Shown here piece after piece: positions 27,217-37,260 of a stretch of DNA of 64,000 nucleotides. Origin of the DNA: a bacterium (lineage in GTDB: Bacteria > Vulcanimicrobiota > Xenobia > Xenobiales > Xenobiaceae); assembly GCA_022839105.1 (NCBI GenBank), contig JALHDH010000004.1:1-64000 (forward strand), written 5' to 3'. Made by a program: the position numbers and the translations under genes. The first letter of the stretch is position 1; every line of letters begins with the position of its first letter. The notes under the pieces were generated by a model. That model had not been told where the DNA came from and did not search any database. It was given only the letters and a program-made list of their open reading frames with translations.

Positions 27217-29172
27217 CTACTTGTAGCTGCGCTGCCCGGGCTGCACGTGCTCGAACTTGAGGTTCTCCTTGTGCAGGCGGGGGCGTTGAAGATCCCCGGT
27301 GTACTCCCACGCGGCCACGTAGGTGAAGCGCTCGTCGTCGCGCAGGGCCTCGCCCTCGGGGGTCCGGAACTCCTCGCGGAAATGGCCGCCGCAGGACTCC
27401 TCGCGATGCAGGGCGTCCATGGCCAGCAACTCCGCGAACTCCAGGTAGTCGGCCACCCGGATCGCCATCTCCAGGCTCCTGTTGAGTTCCCTCTCGCCAC
27501 CTGGGATGCAGACCTCCTGCCAGAAGGACTTGCGGAGGTCCCGGATCTCCTCGAGCGCCTGGTTCAGGCCCGAGGCCTCCCGGCTCATGCCGACCCGCTC
27601 CCAGCAGATATGGCCCAGACGGCGCCACAGGTCGCGAACCGGCTCCTTGCCTGCCACCTCGAGCAGGCTCTGGATGCCCTGCCGAACCTCGGCCGCGGCC
27701 TGGGCGAAGGCCTCATGCTCGGTGGAGATCGGCTGGGGACGCCACTCGGCGAGGTAGGCTCCCAGGGTATAGGGGATCACGAAGTAGCCGTCGGCCAGGC
27801 CCTGCATCAGGGCGCTGGCGCCCAGGCGGTTGGCCCCGTGATCCGAAAAGTTCGCCTCGCCCAGGGCGAAGAGGCCCGGAATGGTGGTCATGAGGTTGTA
27901 GTCCACCCAGAGCCCGCCCATCGTGTAGTGGGGCGCCGGATAGATCCGCATGGGGACCCGATAGGGATCCTCGGCGGTGATCTCCTCATACATGTGGAAG
28001 AGGTTTCCGTAGCGTTCGGCGATGACCGGCCGGCCCAGACGCTCGAGGGCGGCCTGGAAGTCCAGGAAGACGGCCCGGCCGGTCTTGCCCACCCCCTTGC
28101 CTTCGTCGCACATCCGCTTGGCCGCGCGCGAGGCGATGTCCCGGGGGACCAGGTTCCCGAAGGCCGGGTAGATCCGCTCGAGGTAATAATCCCTCTCGGA
28201 TTCGGGGATCTCCGCCGCCGAGCGGTGGTCTCCGGCCTTGGCAGGAACCCAGACCCGCCCATCGTTGCGCAGGCTCTCGCTCATCAAGGTCAGCTTGGAC
28301 TGGGTTTCGGCCTCCTGCGGGATGCAGGTCGGGTGGATCTGGGTGAAGCAGGGGTTGGCGAAGAAGGCGCCGCGCTTGTGACACCTCCAGGCCGCCGAGT
28401 TATTGCAGTTGACGGCGTTGGTCGACAGATAGAAGACCGTCGAGTAGCCGCCGGTGGCGAGCAGGACCGCGTCCCCGGCATAGGTCTCGAGCTCGCCGGT
28501 CACCAGGTTGCGGCAGACGATCCCCCGGGCCCGCCCGTCGACCAGCACCAGGTCCAGCATCTCGCGCCGGGCCAGCATCGTGACGGTGCCCGCCGCGACC
28601 TGGCGCATCAACGAGCCATAGGCTCCCAGCAACAACTGCTGGCCGGTCTGCCCCCGGGCGTAGAAGGTCCGGGAGACCTGGGCCCCCCCGAAGGAGCGAT
28701 TGGCCAGGGTGCCGCCATACTCGCGGGCGAAGGGCACCCCCTGAGCCACGCACTGATCGATGATGGCGCCGGAAAGCTCGGCGAGCCGGTACACGTTGGC
28801 CTCGCGGGCCCGGAAGTCTCCGCCCTTGACCGTGTCGTAGAAGAGCCGGAAATCCGAGTCCCCGTCGTTCTGGTAGTTCTTCGAGGCGTTGATGCCGCCC
28901 TGGGCGGCCACCGAATGGGCCCGGCGCGGACTGTCCTGGATGCAGAAGTTCAGGACCCGATAGCCCAGTTCGCCCAGGGCAGCCGCCGCGGCCCCCCCGG
29001 CAAGACCCGTTCCGACCACCAGGATCGTGTGCTTGCGCTTGTTGGCGGGCGAGACCAGGGAGACATGGCCCCGATGGTCCGTCCACTTGCGCTCCAGGGG
29101 GCCCGGGGGAATCCGGGCGTCCAGGATTCGGGCCGATTCCTCGGGTGGGGCATTGAGGAAGGTCTGGTTCAC
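27217..29172 (-). CDS. sdhA: Succinate dehydrogenase/fumarate reductase flavoprotein subunit
   Basis: The protein has 651 residues. The start is a GTG at 29172 with GGAGG at 6-nt spacing, and it overlaps the sdhC stop by 4 nt (GTGA). FAD binding is shown by VVGTGLAGGAAAAALGELGY, and the histidine that carries covalent FAD lies in RAHSVAAQGGINA. The substrate-site HPTCIPQEAETQSKL segment, PAPHYTMGG and the C-terminal helical domain are intact. It oxidises succinate to fumarate or the reverse. The length and the HSVAAQGGINASKNYQNDG form are those of the B-type (Bacillus/Wolinella-like) enzyme family. The direction of catalysis cannot be read from sequence. Confidence 0.96.
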   Translation of the reverse strand: MNQTFLNAPPEESARILDARIPPGPLERKWTDHRGHVSLVSPANKRKHTILVVGTGLAGGAAAAALGELGYRVLNFCIQDSPRRAHSVAAQGGINASKNYQNDGDSDFRLFYDTVKGGDFRAREANVYRLAELSGAIIDQCVAQGVPFAREYGGTLANRSFGGAQVSRTFYARGQTGQQLLLGAYGSLMRQVAAGTVTMLARREMLDLVLVDGRARGIVCRNLVTGELETYAGDAVLLATGGYSTVFYLSTNAVNCNNSAAWRCHKRGAFFANPCFTQIHPTCIPQEAETQSKLTLMSESLRNDGRVWVPAKAGDHRSAAEIPESERDYYLERIYPAFGNLVPRDIASRAAKRMCDEGKGVGKTGRAVFLDFQAALERLGRPVIAERYGNLFHMYEEITAEDPYRVPMRIYPAPHYTMGGLWVDYNLMTTIPGLFALGEANFSDHGANRLGASALMQGLADGYFVIPYTLGAYLAEWRPQPISTEHEAFAQAAAEVRQGIQSLLEVAGKEPVRDLWRRLGHICWERVGMSREASGLNQALEEIRDLRKSFWQEVCIPGGERELNRSLEMAIRVADYLEFAELLAMDALHREESCGGHFREEFRTPEGEALRDDERFTYVAAWEYTGDLQRPRLHKENLKFEHVQPGQRSYK

Positions 29173-29918
29173 CGGGCACCTCCGAGGGTGGACGGCGCGG
29201 ACTGGAAGGGACCGGCCGGGTCCACCACGGCATAGATGTAGACGGGCAGGACGAGGAAGCCCAGGGCCAGCAGGACCGCCAGCACGGCCCCCAGGATGAA
29301 GAGGGCGCGCCGCAGGGGGGTGTTGATCGTCCCCAGGGTCTGGAAGGCGCTCCAGATCCCGTGGCGCAGGTGGAATCCCAGAAGGGCCATCACGAAGAGG
29401 TAGATCCCCATCCAGAGCGGGGTGTGGAAGGCCTCGACCACGGTCCGGTACACGTCCCGGACGGGATGGGCGCTGCCGGCCGACTCGGCGGTCACATGCC
29501 AGTCGAAGCCGACGCCGAAGCGGAACTGGGCCACGTGCAGGACCAGGAAGGCCAGCAGGATCAGACCCGTCACCACCATGGTCCGGCTGGACAGGGTCTG
29601 GTGGCTGCGTCCCCCGGCCGGGCGGCTGACCGCATAGCCCTGGGTCCGGCCGCGCCGGTTCTGCAGGGTGGCGCTCAGGGCCGTCAGGGCGTGAACCCCG
29701 AACAGGACCAGCAAGGCCAGCTCGCCGAAGGGCCGAAGCCCCCCGTGCAGCGCCGTCTCCAGGAAGTAGGCGTAGTCGTTCATCGCCTGGTTGCCCATGA
29801 ACAGGGTGAGGTTCCCCACCAGGTGCACGATCACGAAACCAACCAGGCAGATTCCCGTCAAGGCGGTCCAGAACTTCCTGCCGACGGTGCTCCAGTACAA
29901 GGACACGAAGGTGTTCAT
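29169..29918 (-). CDS. sdhC: Succinate dehydrogenase cytochrome b558-type membrane subunit
   Basis: The protein has 249 residues with five hydrophobic helices, including FWTALTGICLVGFVIVHLVG, ELALLVLFGVHALTALSATL, MVVTGLILLAFLVLHVAQF and LWMGIYLFVMALLGFHLRHG. Histidines in helices 1, 2, 4 and 5 are placed to hold two b hemes, as in the single-subunit b558 family. It anchors SdhAB and reduces quinone. The ATG at 29918 is chosen because homology starts there; the ribosome-binding site is weak. It is the first gene of the sdhCAB operon. Confidence 0.92.
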   Translation of the reverse strand: MNTFVSLYWSTVGRKFWTALTGICLVGFVIVHLVGNLTLFMGNQAMNDYAYFLETALHGGLRPFGELALLVLFGVHALTALSATLQNRRGRTQGYAVSRPAGGRSHQTLSSRTMVVTGLILLAFLVLHVAQFRFGVGFDWHVTAESAGSAHPVRDVYRTVVEAFHTPLWMGIYLFVMALLGFHLRHGIWSAFQTLGTINTPLRRALFILGAVLAVLLALGFLVLPVYIYAVVDPAGPFQSAPSTLGGAR

Positions 29919-30059
29919 AGTCGGCCGCGCCCGGGCTCCTTTCCACAAACAAGACCCGTGCCCCGGGGGACACGGTCCAGGCTCCCCCCCTTCCCTCCGC
30001 AGCCAGGGGTTCCTCCTGGGTTCACAGGGGCCTCCCCACCGAGCGGGAATGAGGAGCAG

Positions 30060-31403
30060 GTGAGACTCCCCCGACCCTTCCTGACGCTCCTGCTGCTCGT
30101 CCTGGGACTCCCGCTGCTCTGGCCCCATCCGGGTGCCCCGGCACCCTCCGACGAGGTCCCCGTCCAGGTCCGCCTGCAGGCCGACCTGGCCCTCCGGCTG
30201 ATCCGTCTGGCCGACCTGGCGGAAGGCGAGTTGCCCCCCCCCTCGCGCACGAACCTCGAGACGCTCGCCCTGTCCATGCTGGATCAGGGCCTGGCCCACC
30301 GACCGGAGAACCCCGACCTCCTGCTCCGCCGCGCCCTGCTCTCGGCTCGCGCCGGGAACCTCCCCGAAGCCCTCGCGCTTCTCTCGGAGATCCAGGATCC
30401 AGGCCCGACGATCTCCGCGATCCAGAGAGCCTGGAAGCAGGGGCGGCCGGGCCTGGACCGGACGGACTCGATCCGGGAATCCCTGGATGGCTACGCCCTC
30501 TACCTGGCCCTGAACCAGACCGGCTGCGTGGAGGCCGCCCAGGCCCTGCGCCCCGAGCAGGAGGCTCGCGCCAGGAAGGACCTCGGTCTGCTGGCTCTTC
30601 TGGCCGGCCTGACCCTGATCAGCCTGAGCCTGGGAACGGCGGCCTGGATCGGGATGCCCTGGGTGATCCGTCAGCGCCCCCTTCAAGGCGGACCTCCTCA
30701 CCCCACCCGCTGGGATCCTCTGGGGGCCCTGGCCTGCCTGGTGGGCTTCCAGGTGCTGGTGGCCCTGTTCGGAGGGAGCCTGTTCACGGCCCTGGGCGCC
30801 CTGGGGCTCTCGAAGATCGCCACGGGGGTGGCCACCCAGATCCTGATCTATCTGCTGGCCCTGGCCGGACTGGCCCGACTCCTCCCCCGCCTGGCCCGAC
30901 CGGAGGGAGCCTGCAGGCCGATCGCTCTTCTGGGGCTCTCCCGGCCCCGGGGTCGGGATCTCCTGGCCGGCCTGATCGGCTTCTGGATGGCCCTCCCCGC
31001 CGTGCTGGCGGCCTCCTGGGCCACCTCTGCGATCCTGGGGCATTCCCCGGTTTCCTCCAACCCTGCCCTGGAGAGGATCCTGAGTGCCTCTCCGGGAGAG
31101 CTCCTCGCCCTGGGCGTCCTGATCGCACTGGCCGCTCCCCTCTTCGAGGAGATCCTCTTTCGCGGGGTGCTCTTCGGGGGACTGCGCCGGCCCCTGGGGC
31201 CTTGGGGAGCCGGGCTGGTCAGCTCGGTGCTCTTCGCCCTGCTGCACGGGGATCCTCAGGCCAGGCTGGTCCTGGCGGTGCTGGGGGGGATCTTCGCGGC
31301 GCTCTACCACAAGACCGGCAGCCTCTGGCCGGCGGTGCTGGCCCACGCCCTGTGGAACGGGGCCACCGTGACGGCAATGCTCGTGCTCATGGCCAATCGC
31401 TGA
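30060..31403 (+). CDS. CPBP-family intramembrane metalloprotease
   Basis: The protein has 447 residues from a GTG at 30060 (GAGGAG 3 nt upstream). The signal/TM region FLTLLLLVLGLPLLW is followed by a soluble helical stretch to about residue 165, then seven or eight membrane helices. The CPBP (Rce1/Abi) motifs are complete: FEEILFRGVLFGGL (glutamate pair and Arg), VLFALLHGD (His) and HALWNGATV (His, Asn). Family members cleave or process membrane-bound peptides, and bacterial ones often serve immunity or maturation roles. No bacteriocin-like gene is nearby. It is divergent from sdhC (141-nt gap). Confidence 0.85.
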   Translation: MRLPRPFLTLLLLVLGLPLLWPHPGAPAPSDEVPVQVRLQADLALRLIRLADLAEGELPPPSRTNLETLALSMLDQGLAHRPENPDLLLRRALLSARAGNLPEALALLSEIQDPGPTISAIQRAWKQGRPGLDRTDSIRESLDGYALYLALNQTGCVEAAQALRPEQEARARKDLGLLALLAGLTLISLSLGTAAWIGMPWVIRQRPLQGGPPHPTRWDPLGALACLVGFQVLVALFGGSLFTALGALGLSKIATGVATQILIYLLALAGLARLLPRLARPEGACRPIALLGLSRPRGRDLLAGLIGFWMALPAVLAASWATSAILGHSPVSSNPALERILSASPGELLALGVLIALAAPLFEEILFRGVLFGGLRRPLGPWGAGLVSSVLFALLHGDPQARLVLAVLGGIFAALYHKTGSLWPAVLAHALWNGATVTAMLVLMANR

Positions 31404-31511
31404 CGAACCCGCCTTCAAGGCGCCCCTCGAAAACCGGACGGACGACCGGGAGGACAAGCTTCCGAAAGACGATGAGGACTGCGCCGGAAGCCGAAGTCGC
31501 GGGCAGACGGG

Positions 31512-34500
31512 CTACAGGTCGTACAGCGAACGCCGTCCCACCACCATCAGCATGTTGAGGACCTGGCGTTCGGTCTCCTCGGGCATCCCGAAGGCCTGGG
31601 CGATCTCGGTCGCCAGGCTCCGGATCCCGTCGCGGGAGGACTCTTCGCGGGCCTCGGAGACTTCGGGAGCAGGCGCCGGCCCGGTCTCCTCCGGAGAGGG
31701 CTGAGGCTCCTCGATCGGCGCGGGCTGTTCCTCGGCCGAACCCGGACGCGGGAGCGAGGCTGCGGCCTTGCGGCCATGGAAGAGCGCCAGCAGGGCCTGG
31801 AGATCCTGGAGGTCCCGCTCTTCCTGACCGACCTGCTCGCGCAAGAAGGCCAGTTCGTGAAGCAAGGGAGAAAACCGGACCCGGTGGAGTTGAAAGACCT
31901 CGGCCGTGCGCAGGTCCGCCGGACGCGACAGGGTGAAGGCGGGCAGGTGGCTCTCGAGATCCTCCAGCGCCATCCCGCCCACCTTGGCCAGCCTCAGGAC
32001 GCGGACCTGTTGGGACCCGGTCGTGGCCAGGAGCTCGGCCAGATCCAGGAAGAACCGGGACTCCTCGAGGACCTCCGAGACGAACGAGCTCTCGCGGCGC
32101 CTGAAGACTCCGACCGACTCGCCGGGCGGAAGGTGGTACAGGGTCCTGGGCAGGTCCGGCCCGGTGAGGTAGGGTGAGGCTCCCAGTTCGTTCTTGAGCT
32201 CGGCGGCGTGGTCCTCGATGAAGAAGTGATAGTCCAGGAAGAGCTCGGCGGGGTTCTCCTCGGCGACCAGCTCGGCCAGGCGCCGGCCCAGCGAGAGGGC
32301 CATCACCTTCCAGGAATCCAGCCAGGCCCCGCGGAGCTGCTCGAGCTCCCGGCTGGAGATCATCGTGAAGTAGCGCCTCTTGAAGAGCGACCCGTCCTGC
32401 CGGCAGGCGCAGTTCAGGGCGGCCATGACCTCCACCAGGGGCTTGAGCAGCTCGGCCCGGAGGTTCCCCTCCGGATCGGCCAGGGCAAGGGTGGCGGCCC
32501 GCTTGGGGTCGGAGGTCTTCAGGCTCTTGAACCAGTTGCGGATCTCGTTCTCCACGCGCCGCAACTCCTCGGCTTCCAGACCGGGGATCTCGCTGAGAGG
32601 CTCCTCTTCGGCCGCTTCGGGGAGCTCGTCGGGAGCCAGATGCACCAGGTCCACCATCTCCGGCAGGGGCACCTTGTCCATCAGGCACAAGCGCAAGAGC
32701 CCTTCGGCGGCGGCGCGCCCCACGGCCGGTTCGGGGTCGGCCAGGCCCCGCGAAAGCTCGTACTCCACCACCAGCCGGACGCTGGAATCGGGGACCTCCT
32801 CGGCCGTGGCCAACAAGCGCAAGGCCATGGCCCGGATCGAAGGATCGGGAGAGTCGAGCATCTCCATCAGGCGATTGTGGATCACCGCGCGGAACCGCGT
32901 GGCGTCGTAGTGCTTGAAGTAGCCCTCCGAGCCCACCAGTTCGGAGCGGCACATCTCGTACATGATGCGCAGTCCGGCGAACTCGAGTTGCTCGCGCCCC
33001 GCGCCGCCCTCCAGCAGGGGACGGTAGAGTCGGAAATCGAATCTCCGGGTCTCGCGGAGATTCTTGTTCAGGTCGTCGTGGGTCCGGGCATCGATCAGGC
33101 CGGCCAGGATGTCCCGGGCGGGGCTCGACCACAGGGTCTTGCGAATCCGCTCCAGCAGATCGGGCCGGGCCATCAGGGATTGATGGTCGGTGGGACGGGT
33201 CAGCACCTGCCAGAGGGCCTCGTGGATCCACTCCAGGTTGCGAAGCTCGGTCGAAAGGGTGTCGGTCCGCCCCAACAGGGCGTCCTGCCCCAGTTCCCGC
33301 ATGATGCCGGGCAGGCCCGAGGCCTCCGGGAACCAGACGACCTGGTGGCTCCACTCCAACCCCGAGTTGGCGGGTGGCTCGAGATCCCGGGTGGACTCGA
33401 CCAGCTCAAGGCAGCGGAAATGACGGTTCTGCCGGTTGTCCAGGTAGACGGCCACGACCCGGCGGCAACCCACCAGTTCTTCGTCCTCCACCTTCTTCAG
33501 GCCGGCCAGCACCAGACGGCTGAAGTGGAAGGCGCTGAATCCCTCGACGAAACTGAAGCTGGTCCGTCTGCCCTCAGAAGCAGGGCTGCGCCACTCACCG
33601 TCCCGGATCGAACCCAGGCGCCTCCAGACCAGCGAACGGTCCAGATCCGACTGGAAGACCGCCACCAGGTCGTGCCCGGATTCAGCCAGGACCGCGAGAT
33701 CGGGCTCGCTGAGCTGGTCCAGGATCGGGAAGGCCCCCAGGACCATCCGGGTGAACTCCAGCTCGCCATCCTCAAGGGCATGGTTGGCCTCTTCGGGCGA
33801 GCGGATCCAGTGCCAGTGGTGCCCCGCCCTCCCGGGCACCCGGAATCCACCCAGCAACCCGGCCTGGGCCTGCCCGACCAGGGCCGGCAGGCTTCGGGAG
33901 ATCGGCTCCTGCTCGGACTCCTCCAGGACCAGGCCCCGGAGCTGCACCTCGAAGGCGCCGGCCACCGCGACCATGGCGTACATGGAGGTGTCGACCGTCT
34001 CCGAACTCCGGCTGAGGTTCTCCAGGTCGGCTTCGCTGAGGAAGCCCACCTCGGCGTCGACGAAGAGGCAAAGGGCCACCAGGGTATTGGCCTGATAGCG
34101 GCGCCCGGCCGCCGAGAGCAGGGCCAACAAGGCCAACTGCTCGTCATTCAGGCCGATCCGACCTTCGGGAAGACGCTGCTTGAGGCCCTCGGCAAAGGCG
34201 GCCGCGCGCCGGCTGTTGCTCTCCTGGGCGATCTGCTCGAGGATCTCCAGAGGGGTCCGGCGATCCCGCTGCTGACGCAGCTTCTCGCGGACCTGGATCA
34301 GGGCGTCCTGGGTGGAGCGGGCCCGGACCGACTCCAGGGACTCCTCGAGGAAAGGGAACTCGCTGGCCCAGGCTGCCGGCTCGAGTTCCAGACCGAAGTG
34401 CTCGGCCACCAGCAGGATGGCGTCGGCCGTGATCGGGATCTCCTCGGACTCCTCCACAACCCTCGAGGTCAGCGCACCGGCCTCCATGTCGGCGAAGAGG

Positions 34501-35282
34501 GCGAAGGCCATCAAGGCGTGAAGCGAGACGATCCGGCCCGAAGCCTCCAGGAGCCTGTGCACCGCCTGCACGCCTGGATGCACCAGTTCCTGGTGGGGGC
34601 GCGTGCGCAGCTTGAGGGCCCGGATGGCCTCCGCGGCCTGCGGGGTGGCCCGCCCCTTGAGGCTCTTGAGGATGTCCAGGGCCGTGCGACGCTTCTGGGT
34701 GATGGCCCGGAGGAAGGCCGTCATCTGGGCTACGGGAGGGACCGAGAGGAAGACGGGCCTCTGGTCGACCACCTCCTCGAAGTCCAGCACGTCGATCCGC
34801 TGGTGGAGTTCCACCACGTAGCGGAACTCGTTCTCGCCCTCGCAGAAGAGGAACTCCAGAAGGCGCGTGTCGGGGGGAAGCTTGCCCTGGCCAGCCCGGG
34901 TCAGTTCCAGGTCCTGCCCGGGCTCGACCCCCCGAGGCAGGTGCAAGGTCACCTTGATCTGGACCCGCTCCCCCCCCGCCAGGGCCAGCGGGATTCCCAC
35001 CACCACCCGACGACCCGCGGCCGCCTCCACCTGGGTGAACTTGGAGAGCGATCCGGCCAGGCTGGCCGGAAGCGAGAAGAGCCTGCGGGGATTCAGGGTG
35101 GAGTAGAAATCCAGGAACCGGCCGTCTCGAGGCACGACCCGAAGCCGCGCCTCGGGGGAGGAGACCTCCTCGGAGACGCTCGGCGAAGCCTCCGTCCCCG
35201 GGGCGCCCTGGCGCTCCCGCAGCAGACGGACGAGGCTTCCGACCTCCATGGTCCAATAACTGGTGGGCTTCTCGTCAGACAT
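31512..35282 (-). CDS. 1256-residue mostly helical protein of unknown function
   Basis: I recognise no full-length family. The ATG at 35282 has GGTGGGAG upstream; the frame extends 12 codons further. Residues about 60-190 are strand-rich (KFTQVEAAAGRRVVVGIPLA, EFRYVVELHQRID). Residues 190-1130 are helical, with stretches that look HEAT-like (SPDPSIRAMALRLLATAEEV, PEPAVGRAAAEGLLRLCL). An acidic, Pro-rich linker (about 1170-1215) precedes a 40-residue end, IRSLATEIAQAFGMPEETER and on, which resembles the first helices of an HD-GYP domain without its HD residues. There is no signal peptide or TM, so it is cytoplasmic. It sits 40 nt downstream of thrS and may be co-transcribed. Confidence 0.6.
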   Translation of the reverse strand: MSDEKPTSYWTMEVGSLVRLLRERQGAPGTEASPSVSEEVSSPEARLRVVPRDGRFLDFYSTLNPRRLFSLPASLAGSLSKFTQVEAAAGRRVVVGIPLALAGGERVQIKVTLHLPRGVEPGQDLELTRAGQGKLPPDTRLLEFLFCEGENEFRYVVELHQRIDVLDFEEVVDQRPVFLSVPPVAQMTAFLRAITQKRRTALDILKSLKGRATPQAAEAIRALKLRTRPHQELVHPGVQAVHRLLEASGRIVSLHALMAFALFADMEAGALTSRVVEESEEIPITADAILLVAEHFGLELEPAAWASEFPFLEESLESVRARSTQDALIQVREKLRQQRDRRTPLEILEQIAQESNSRRAAAFAEGLKQRLPEGRIGLNDEQLALLALLSAAGRRYQANTLVALCLFVDAEVGFLSEADLENLSRSSETVDTSMYAMVAVAGAFEVQLRGLVLEESEQEPISRSLPALVGQAQAGLLGGFRVPGRAGHHWHWIRSPEEANHALEDGELEFTRMVLGAFPILDQLSEPDLAVLAESGHDLVAVFQSDLDRSLVWRRLGSIRDGEWRSPASEGRRTSFSFVEGFSAFHFSRLVLAGLKKVEDEELVGCRRVVAVYLDNRQNRHFRCLELVESTRDLEPPANSGLEWSHQVVWFPEASGLPGIMRELGQDALLGRTDTLSTELRNLEWIHEALWQVLTRPTDHQSLMARPDLLERIRKTLWSSPARDILAGLIDARTHDDLNKNLRETRRFDFRLYRPLLEGGAGREQLEFAGLRIMYEMCRSELVGSEGYFKHYDATRFRAVIHNRLMEMLDSPDPSIRAMALRLLATAEEVPDSSVRLVVEYELSRGLADPEPAVGRAAAEGLLRLCLMDKVPLPEMVDLVHLAPDELPEAAEEEPLSEIPGLEAEELRRVENEIRNWFKSLKTSDPKRAATLALADPEGNLRAELLKPLVEVMAALNCACRQDGSLFKRRYFTMISSRELEQLRGAWLDSWKVMALSLGRRLAELVAEENPAELFLDYHFFIEDHAAELKNELGASPYLTGPDLPRTLYHLPPGESVGVFRRRESSFVSEVLEESRFFLDLAELLATTGSQQVRVLRLAKVGGMALEDLESHLPAFTLSRPADLRTAEVFQLHRVRFSPLLHELAFLREQVGQEERDLQDLQALLALFHGRKAAASLPRPGSAEEQPAPIEEPQPSPEETGPAPAPEVSEAREESSRDGIRSLATEIAQAFGMPEETERQVLNMLMVVGRRSLYDL

Positions 35283-35322
35283 TCGGCTCCCACCCGGACC
35301 GCGTCCGGGCCCAGGCATGGTT

Positions 35323-37152
35323 TCAGGCTTGGGGAAGCTCCACGTCCGGGAAGTTGTCCATGATCCTGTGCTGGCGCATCCGGGTGAGGATGCTGCGGAA
35401 TTCGGCGAAGGGCAGCCCCCGCTGGTCCGGAAGGCAATAGCGCCTCCAGGTGACCGAGGAGGTCTCCTGCTCCTTGCCGCCGACCACCAGGACGTTGGGA
35501 ATCTTGGCCGTGGCCGCCTGGCGGATCTTCTTGTTCAGGCTGTCCGGACCCAGGTCCGCCTCGGCCCGGAACAGGTCCTGCCTGAGCTCGGCAGCCAGAC
35601 GCTCGGCATACTCTCCGAAGTTCTCGACGTGGACCGGGATCACCCGAACCTGGAGGGGGGCCATCCAAGTCGGGAAGGCGCCCTTGAAATGCTCCATCAG
35701 GAAAGCCAAGAAGCGCTCATGGGTCCCCAGGGGCGCCCGGTGGATGCAGTAGGGGGTGTGCATCTCCCCATCCGGACCGATATAGGTCAGGCCGAAGCGC
35801 TCGGGCACCGCGAAGTCGAGCTGATTGGTCGAGGCGGTCTCCTCCCGGCCCACCACGTTGCGGATCTGGAAGTCCACCTTGGGCCCGTAGAAGGCCGCTT
35901 CGCCAAGGGCCTCCTCATACTCGATGTCCATGCCGTCCATGACCCGACGGATGGCCTCCTCGGATTGCCGCCAGGCCTCGGCGTTCTGGACGTACTTCGC
36001 CGTGTTTTCAGGATCGTGCAGCGAAAGCCTCATCCAGTAGCGGGAGATCCGGAACATGTCGTAATAGCGGCGATGCAACTCCAGGACGGCGCTGAACTCG
36101 TCCTCCAGTTGCTCGGGAGTGCAGTAGATGTGGGCGTCGTTCATGCACATCCCGCGCACCCTCAACAATCCCGCCAGGGTTCCCGAGGGCTCGTAGCGAT
36201 AGACCTGGCCGTACTCCGCCAGACGCAGGGGGAGTTCGCGGTAGGACCGGGGCCGGTGACCGAAGACCAGGTGATGGAAGGGGCAATTCATCGGCTTGAG
36301 GTAGTAGTTCTGCCCCTCATCCAGGGCCATGGGCGGGAACATGCCCTCCTTGTAGTAAGGCAGGTGGCCGGAGGTATAGAAGAGCTGCTCGGAGGTCAGG
36401 TGGGGGGTGACCACCCTCTGGTAGCCCTCCCTCTGCTCCCACTCCCGGGCCATGGCCTCCAGCTCGTCGCGCAGGACGGTCCCGTTGGGAAGCCAGAGGG
36501 GCAGCCCGGCGCCGACCTGATCGGAGATCATGAAGAGCTCGAGCTCCTTGCCGAGCTTGCGGTGATCGAATTTCTTGGCCTCCTCGCGCTGGCGGAGGAA
36601 CTCCTTGAGATCCTTCTTGCTGGCAAAGGCCAGCCCGTAGATCCGGGTCAGCATCTCGCGCTTCTGGTCCCCGCGCCAGTAGGCGCCGGCCACCGCGTCC
36701 AGGGCGAAGCAGTCCGGAGGGATCTGGGAACCCTTCTCGACATGGGGCCCGGCGCACAGGTCCACGAAGGGTCCGCTCTGGTAGAGGCTGATCTCCTCGC
36801 CGCGCCCGGCGAGTTCACGGATATACTCCGCCTTCAGGGCCTCGCCGGCAGCCTCGAACTCGGCCACGGCCTGCTCCGGGGGGACCAGACGCCGCTCGAA
36901 GGGCTGGTCCTCGGCCAGGATGCGGCGCATCTCGGCCTCCACCTGGGCCAGGGCCTCGGCATCAAAGGCCTCTGGGAACTGGAAATCATAGTAGAAACCG
37001 TTCTCGACCGGCGGACCGAAGCCCAGATGGGTGCCGGGATACAGCTTCTGCACGGCCTGCGCCAGGACGTGGGCCAGCGAGTGGCGTCTCTTGTAGAGCG
37101 GGTTGTCCCCCTTCTCCTGGGCGTCCATCCCTGCATACACCTGCCTGGCCAT
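35323..37152 (-). CDS. thrS: Threonyl-tRNA synthetase lacking the TGS domain
   Basis: The protein has 609 residues; typical bacterial ThrRS has about 640. The editing domain is present (RRHSLAHVLAQAV, GPFVDLCAGPHV), as are the class II catalytic motifs (LKPMNCPFHHLVFG, RVRGMCMNDAHIYC, HRAPLGTHERFLAFL) and the anticodon-binding domain (PLQVRVIPV). The protein starts about 20 residues before the editing domain, so the N-terminal ubiquitin-like TGS domain is missing. No longer frame with a TGS-like sequence is visible upstream. The zinc ligands Cys/His/His of the core appear retained. There is no T-box-like leader in the 108-nt gap upstream. Confidence 0.95.
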   Translation of the reverse strand: MARQVYAGMDAQEKGDNPLYKRRHSLAHVLAQAVQKLYPGTHLGFGPPVENGFYYDFQFPEAFDAEALAQVEAEMRRILAEDQPFERRLVPPEQAVAEFEAAGEALKAEYIRELAGRGEEISLYQSGPFVDLCAGPHVEKGSQIPPDCFALDAVAGAYWRGDQKREMLTRIYGLAFASKKDLKEFLRQREEAKKFDHRKLGKELELFMISDQVGAGLPLWLPNGTVLRDELEAMAREWEQREGYQRVVTPHLTSEQLFYTSGHLPYYKEGMFPPMALDEGQNYYLKPMNCPFHHLVFGHRPRSYRELPLRLAEYGQVYRYEPSGTLAGLLRVRGMCMNDAHIYCTPEQLEDEFSAVLELHRRYYDMFRISRYWMRLSLHDPENTAKYVQNAEAWRQSEEAIRRVMDGMDIEYEEALGEAAFYGPKVDFQIRNVVGREETASTNQLDFAVPERFGLTYIGPDGEMHTPYCIHRAPLGTHERFLAFLMEHFKGAFPTWMAPLQVRVIPVHVENFGEYAERLAAELRQDLFRAEADLGPDSLNKKIRQAATAKIPNVLVVGGKEQETSSVTWRRYCLPDQRGLPFAEFRSILTRMRQHRIMDNFPDVELPQA

Positions 37153-37260
37153 ACTCTGAGCACCTGCCGTCCTTGAAATCGCGGTCCGCGGAATGCCGGG
37201 AACCGGCCCGCAACCTTCTCCTTGACCCCGTGGGAACCTGCATGCCGGGGCGTTCGGGAC

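Noticed and set aside
32208..35363. A 1051-codon plus-strand frame opposite the 1256-residue protein
   Set aside because: The composition is shadow-like (GHQ, LGQ, DLHGG runs). The minus-strand frame has a better start, ribosome-binding site and helical content.
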